Assembly (NCBI GenBank): GCA_003451355.1
Contig: DMDX01000174.1
Span: 3,331-18,331 of the forward strand
Direction of reading: 5' to 3'
DNA: 15,001 bases
Origin: Cryomorphaceae bacterium
Lineage (GTDB): Bacteria; Bacteroidota; Bacteroidia; Flavobacteriales; Schleiferiaceae
In this document: piece after piece, positions 12,279 through 15,001 of the stretch
How positions within the stretch are numbered: position 1 is the first letter of the stretch
Layout: each line of letters starts with the position of its first letter
The notes under the pieces: model-generated
Seen by the model: the letters and a program-made list of their open reading frames with translations, nothing else
Told to the model about the DNA's origin: nothing
Databases searched by the model: none
Translations under genes and position numbers: made by a program

Positions 12279-14330
12279 ATGAAGAAAACGCTCTTGGCGG
12301 CCCTTTGGGTGTCTGCCCTCGGATCCACCTCAGTGTGGGCGCAAGGAATGTGGTTTCCGCACGAAGTAGCGGGACGCAAGGCCGACATGAAGGCCGTTGG
12401 GATGAAGATGAAGCCTATGGCGATCTACAGTCCTGAGGGCGGTGGTCTCAACGAATCGGTGGTGCACTTTGGCGGATTCTGTACCGGTGAGGTGATTTCG
12501 TCAAAGGGCTTGGTGCTCACCAACCACCACTGCGGGTACGACGCGATCCAGTCGCATTCAAGCATCGAAGACAACCTGCTCGAGCACGGATTCTGGGCTA
12601 AGTCCTACGCCGATGAGAAGCCCAACCCCGGGCTCTTTGTGGATTTTGTCCTTCGGACTGAAGATGTTACGCTTGCGGTTCAGTCACTCATCGCCAAGGG
12701 GCAAGAGCGGGGTGAGGCAATGAAGGCCGTTGCTGCGGCCCAGCCCAAACCCGATGCATCGTGGATTCACAGCGTAAAGCCCATTTTTGCCGGAAACCGC
12801 TACGTGCTCACGAGCGCCCGACGCTACCCCGACGTGCGCCTTGTGGGTGCGCCACCAAGTGCAGTGGGCAAGTACGGATCCGACACCGACAACTGGGTAT
12901 GGCCGCGACATACGGGTGATTTTTCACTGTTTCGCGTCTACACGGCGCCCGACGGAAGTCCGGCAGAATACAGCTCAAGCAATGTTCCGATGAATGTAGC
13001 CAAGCCGTTGGCCATCAGCCTTCGCGGGGTCGAAGAGGGCGACTTCACGTTGATTTACGGATTCCCGGGGCGCACCGACAGCTACATGCCCGTCTCTGAG
13101 GTGCAGCAGCAGTTGAAGTTCATGCTTCCGACCCGTGTGGCGATGCGCCACGAAGTGCTTCGCACGTGGGATTCCGCAATGCGCGTCGACCCAATGGTCA
13201 AAATCCAGTACGCGTCGAAGTACGCGAGTGTCGCCAACGGATGGAAGAAGTGGATTGGACAAATCGAGGGGATGGCTGAGGTTTCAGGCGTCGACACGCT
13301 TGCCGCTCGCGAGGCTCGCGTCGCTTCCTTTTCACCCGAAGGCCGCGCTGTGGTAGCCCGTTTTGGTGAGCAAAACGAGGCGTTGATGCTGTCCCGGTGG
13401 ACCGCTCTCTACTACCAAGAGTTGATTCCGCGCTGGGAACTCGCAACATGGAGCAGACTGGCATCAGCTTACGTGAAGGCCCTTGAGCAAGGTGGCAACC
13501 TTGACAAACCTCGGGCAGCCTTGCGCGAGCTTTACAAAGATTGGAACCCAGAGCTCGACCGACGTGCCGCCCAGCGGTTGATCGCCGCATGGAACGCCAA
13601 TTCCGAAGTGGGGCATGCGGAGTCCGATCTGATGTCGTTCACGGATCCAAATGTGGCTGGCTCGGTTCCGGCCTTACCCGCCGACGGCGCATCGTGGGAG
13701 GCCTTTGATGCCGCGGCCAAGGTGCACCCCGCCTTGGGGCTCAGCGCCAACCTGCGCGAGGAGTACGCTGCCTTAATGGGCGAACTCTCGACCGCAGAGA
13801 CCGAGTACCAATCGGGCATGAAGGACTGGATGGCCGTGCAGCTTGACTACGCCGCGTCCACCAAAAAGCAGATTGCTGCCGATGCCAACTCCACGCTCCG
13901 CGTGGCCTACGGTCGCGCTGGAGGCTTTTCGCCTGCCGACGGCATGCGCTACACGACCCACACGACCGCCGACGGTGTGCTGGCCAAGTACCGCCCTAGC
14001 GACTACGAGTTCGACCTGCCAGAAGCCTACCGCGCGAAGCTCGAGGCCAAGGACTACGGACCCTATACGCTGAGTAATGGTGAGCTTCCCGTGTGCTTTT
14101 TGGCCGCAAACCAAACCTCTGGCGGAAATTCCGGAAGCCCCGCATTCAACGCCCGTGGCGAACTGATCGGTCTCAATTTTGATCGTGTGTGGGAGGGGAC
14201 CATGAGCGACTTCTACTTCACGCCCCAGCGCTGCCGCAACATCATGGTGGACATTCGCTACGTTCTATGGGTCGTTGACCGTTACGCAGGGGCTGATCGA
14301 CTCATTCAAGAGATGAATATCGTCCGCTAA
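12279..14330 (+). CDS. S46 family dipeptidyl-peptidase, DPP11-like (Asp/Glu-specific)
   Basis: DPP11 is a periplasmic serine protease that takes dipeptides with Asp or Glu in second position from peptide N-termini, feeding amino-acid catabolism. The 683-aa product has a signal peptide (1-22, ending VWAQ), the start GMWFPHEV typical of the family, and the trypsin-like triad. His84 lies in VLTNHHCGYDAIQ, Asp214 in WPRHTGDFSLFR and Ser618 in TSGGNSGSPAFN. Arg636 (GLNFDRVWEG) lies 18 residues after the serine, where DPP11 has Arg and DPP7 has Gly. This is what sets acidic specificity and the reason for the call. It is somewhat shorter than the roughly 720 aa of the Porphyromonas enzyme. The gene is monocistronic by its flanks: a terminator before it and a new -7 box for sucD after it. 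Confidence 0.92.
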   Translation: MKKTLLAALWVSALGSTSVWAQGMWFPHEVAGRKADMKAVGMKMKPMAIYSPEGGGLNESVVHFGGFCTGEVISSKGLVLTNHHCGYDAIQSHSSIEDNLLEHGFWAKSYADEKPNPGLFVDFVLRTEDVTLAVQSLIAKGQERGEAMKAVAAAQPKPDASWIHSVKPIFAGNRYVLTSARRYPDVRLVGAPPSAVGKYGSDTDNWVWPRHTGDFSLFRVYTAPDGSPAEYSSSNVPMNVAKPLAISLRGVEEGDFTLIYGFPGRTDSYMPVSEVQQQLKFMLPTRVAMRHEVLRTWDSAMRVDPMVKIQYASKYASVANGWKKWIGQIEGMAEVSGVDTLAAREARVASFSPEGRAVVARFGEQNEALMLSRWTALYYQELIPRWELATWSRLASAYVKALEQGGNLDKPRAALRELYKDWNPELDRRAAQRLIAAWNANSEVGHAESDLMSFTDPNVAGSVPALPADGASWEAFDAAAKVHPALGLSANLREEYAALMGELSTAETEYQSGMKDWMAVQLDYAASTKKQIAADANSTLRVAYGRAGGFSPADGMRYTTHTTADGVLAKYRPSDYEFDLPEAYRAKLEAKDYGPYTLSNGELPVCFLAANQTSGGNSGSPAFNARGELIGLNFDRVWEGTMSDFYFTPQRCRNIMVDIRYVLWVVDRYAGADRLIQEMNIVR

Positions 14331-14346
14331 ACCCGGCTTCGCGTCG

Positions 14347-14354
14347 TACTTTTG
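14347..14354 (+). promoter_or_regulatory. sigma-A -7 box TACTTTTG, sucD
   Basis: This is a perfect TAnnTTTG match 33 nt upstream of the sucD ATG at 14388 and 16 nt after the S46 stop. No clear TTTG is seen at -33, which would lie in the end of the S46 gene. The same octamer serves the tRNA gene at 10284-10277. Confidence 0.65.
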
Positions 14355-14387
14355 CCGCGCAATTAACCGCTAATCCTTGAAACCATC

Positions 14388-15001
14388 ATGAGCGTTCTGG
14401 TCAACAAATCATCCAAAATTATCGTCCAAGGTTTCACTGGTAAAGAGGGAGGCTTCCATGCCGAGCAAATGATCGCCTACGGCACGAACGTGGTGGGCGG
14501 AATTACGCCAGGCAAAGGTGGCCAAACCCACCTCGACCGCCCCGTATTCAATACCGTGAGCGATGCAGTTACGGCTACGGGTGCAGACGTTTCGATCATT
14601 TTTGTTCCGCCCGCATTTGCCGCCGACGGAATCATGGAAGCTGCGGACGCCGGAATCCAAGTCATCGTGTGCATCACCGAGGGCATTCCGGTTGCGGACA
14701 TGATGAAGGCCAAGGCCTACGTTAAAGAGCGCGGAGTTCGCTTGATTGGCCCCAATTGCCCCGGCGTGATTACCGCCGACGAGGCCAAAGTGGGTATCAT
14801 GCCCGGGTTTGTGTTCAAGAAGGGCAAGATTGGTATTGTTTCTAAATCCGGAACCCTGACCTACGAAGCCGCCGACCAACTGGTGAAGGCTGGTCTTGGT
14901 GTAACCACGGCGATTGGCATTGGCGGTGACCCCATCATCGGCACGACAACCCGCGAGGCTGTTGAGCTGTTAATGAACGACCCCGAGACCGAAGGCATCG
15001 T
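14388..15001 (+). CDS. sucD: succinyl-CoA ligase (ADP/GDP-forming) alpha subunit, 5' part (cut by window edge)
   Basis: SucD with SucC makes succinyl-CoA synthetase, the substrate-level phosphorylation step of the TCA cycle. The 204 residues seen (of about 290) match the family. They include the CoA-binding QGFTGKEGGFHAEQMI (14-29), GGITPGKGG (37-45), IIFVPPAFAADGIMEAADAG and CITEGIPVADM. RLIGPNCPGVI is also present, along with the SKSGTLTYEA strand and GIGGDPIIGT. The phosphorylated histidine and the C-terminal domain lie beyond the edge. The ATG at 14388 begins MSVLVNKSSKIIVQGFTG, the usual start. No sucC is present upstream; in many Bacteroidota sucC and sucD are not adjacent, so this is not unusual. 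Confidence 0.97.
   Translation, partial: MSVLVNKSSKIIVQGFTGKEGGFHAEQMIAYGTNVVGGITPGKGGQTHLDRPVFNTVSDAVTATGADVSIIFVPPAFAADGIMEAADAGIQVIVCITEGIPVADMMKAKAYVKERGVRLIGPNCPGVITADEAKVGIMPGFVFKKGKIGIVSKSGTLTYEAADQLVKAGLGVTTAIGIGGDPIIGTTTREAVELLMNDPETEGI

Noticed and set aside
1..15001. CRISPR array, toxin-antitoxin pair, restriction or other defence system, rRNA genes
   Set aside because: I saw no regularly spaced repeats, no small paired ORFs of the toxin-antitoxin type, no nuclease or methylase motifs and no rRNA-like sequence.

Overview
The window looks like chromosomal DNA of a Bacteroidota bacterium, most likely order Flavobacteriales, from a lineage that is GC-rich for that group. Several signs point this way. 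There is a type IX secretion (T9SS) sorting domain, a peptidase S46 of the DPP11 type, and a START-like protein family that I associate with flavobacteria. None of the starts I examined has a Shine-Dalgarno sequence. Many genes are preceded by a TAnnTTTG-type -7 box, the Bacteroidota sigma-A promoter signature. Taxonomy below order is not resolved from the sequence alone.

Layout. 1-1701 (minus strand): fumarylacetoacetase followed, with a 13-nt overlap, by the 5' half of a Rel/SpoT (p)ppGpp synthetase/hydrolase that runs off the left edge. 1731-3783 (plus): glyA and a DUF4197 protein, divergent from the FAH gene across only 29 bp. 3780-4697 (minus): a JmjC/cupin_8-like putative hydroxylase whose stop codon interlocks with that of the DUF4197 gene. 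4779-5978 (plus): a secreted protein with an N-terminal CsgG/TolB-N-like domain, closed by a terminator. 6062-8175 (plus): rluF-type 23S rRNA pseudouridine synthase and, with a 4-nt overlap, a GT-C family membrane glycosyltransferase. 8255-8404: a small basic protein.

8405-10498 is the one accessory-looking stretch. It is AT-richer at its left end and gene-poor. It holds a tRNA 3'-end-like scar, a dense cluster of inverted repeats, a 184-aa ORF that looks like a chimera of an HTH/transposase-like N-terminus and a T9SS-type tail, a T9SS-sorted secreted protein, a perfect 26-bp palindromic bidirectional terminator and a tRNA with a CAU anticodon. The scar and the tRNA 3' end form a direct repeat in the orientation expected of an old tRNA-targeted integration.

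10499-12202 (plus): a tightly overlapping unit of a START-like protein, a PAP2 phosphatase and FabG, closed by a strong terminator. 12279-14330 (plus): a dipeptidyl-peptidase 11-like S46 protease. 14388-end (plus): sucD, cut by the right edge.

Most genes are housekeeping: stringent response, one-carbon metabolism, fatty acid synthesis, TCA cycle, rRNA modification, and amino-acid or peptide catabolism (FAH, DPP11). I see no CRISPR, phage module, toxin-antitoxin or defence system. The two points most worth following are the unusually short spacing between -7 boxes and start codons at several genes, which predicts leaderless transcripts, and the scar/inverted-repeat/chimera region at 8500-9350.
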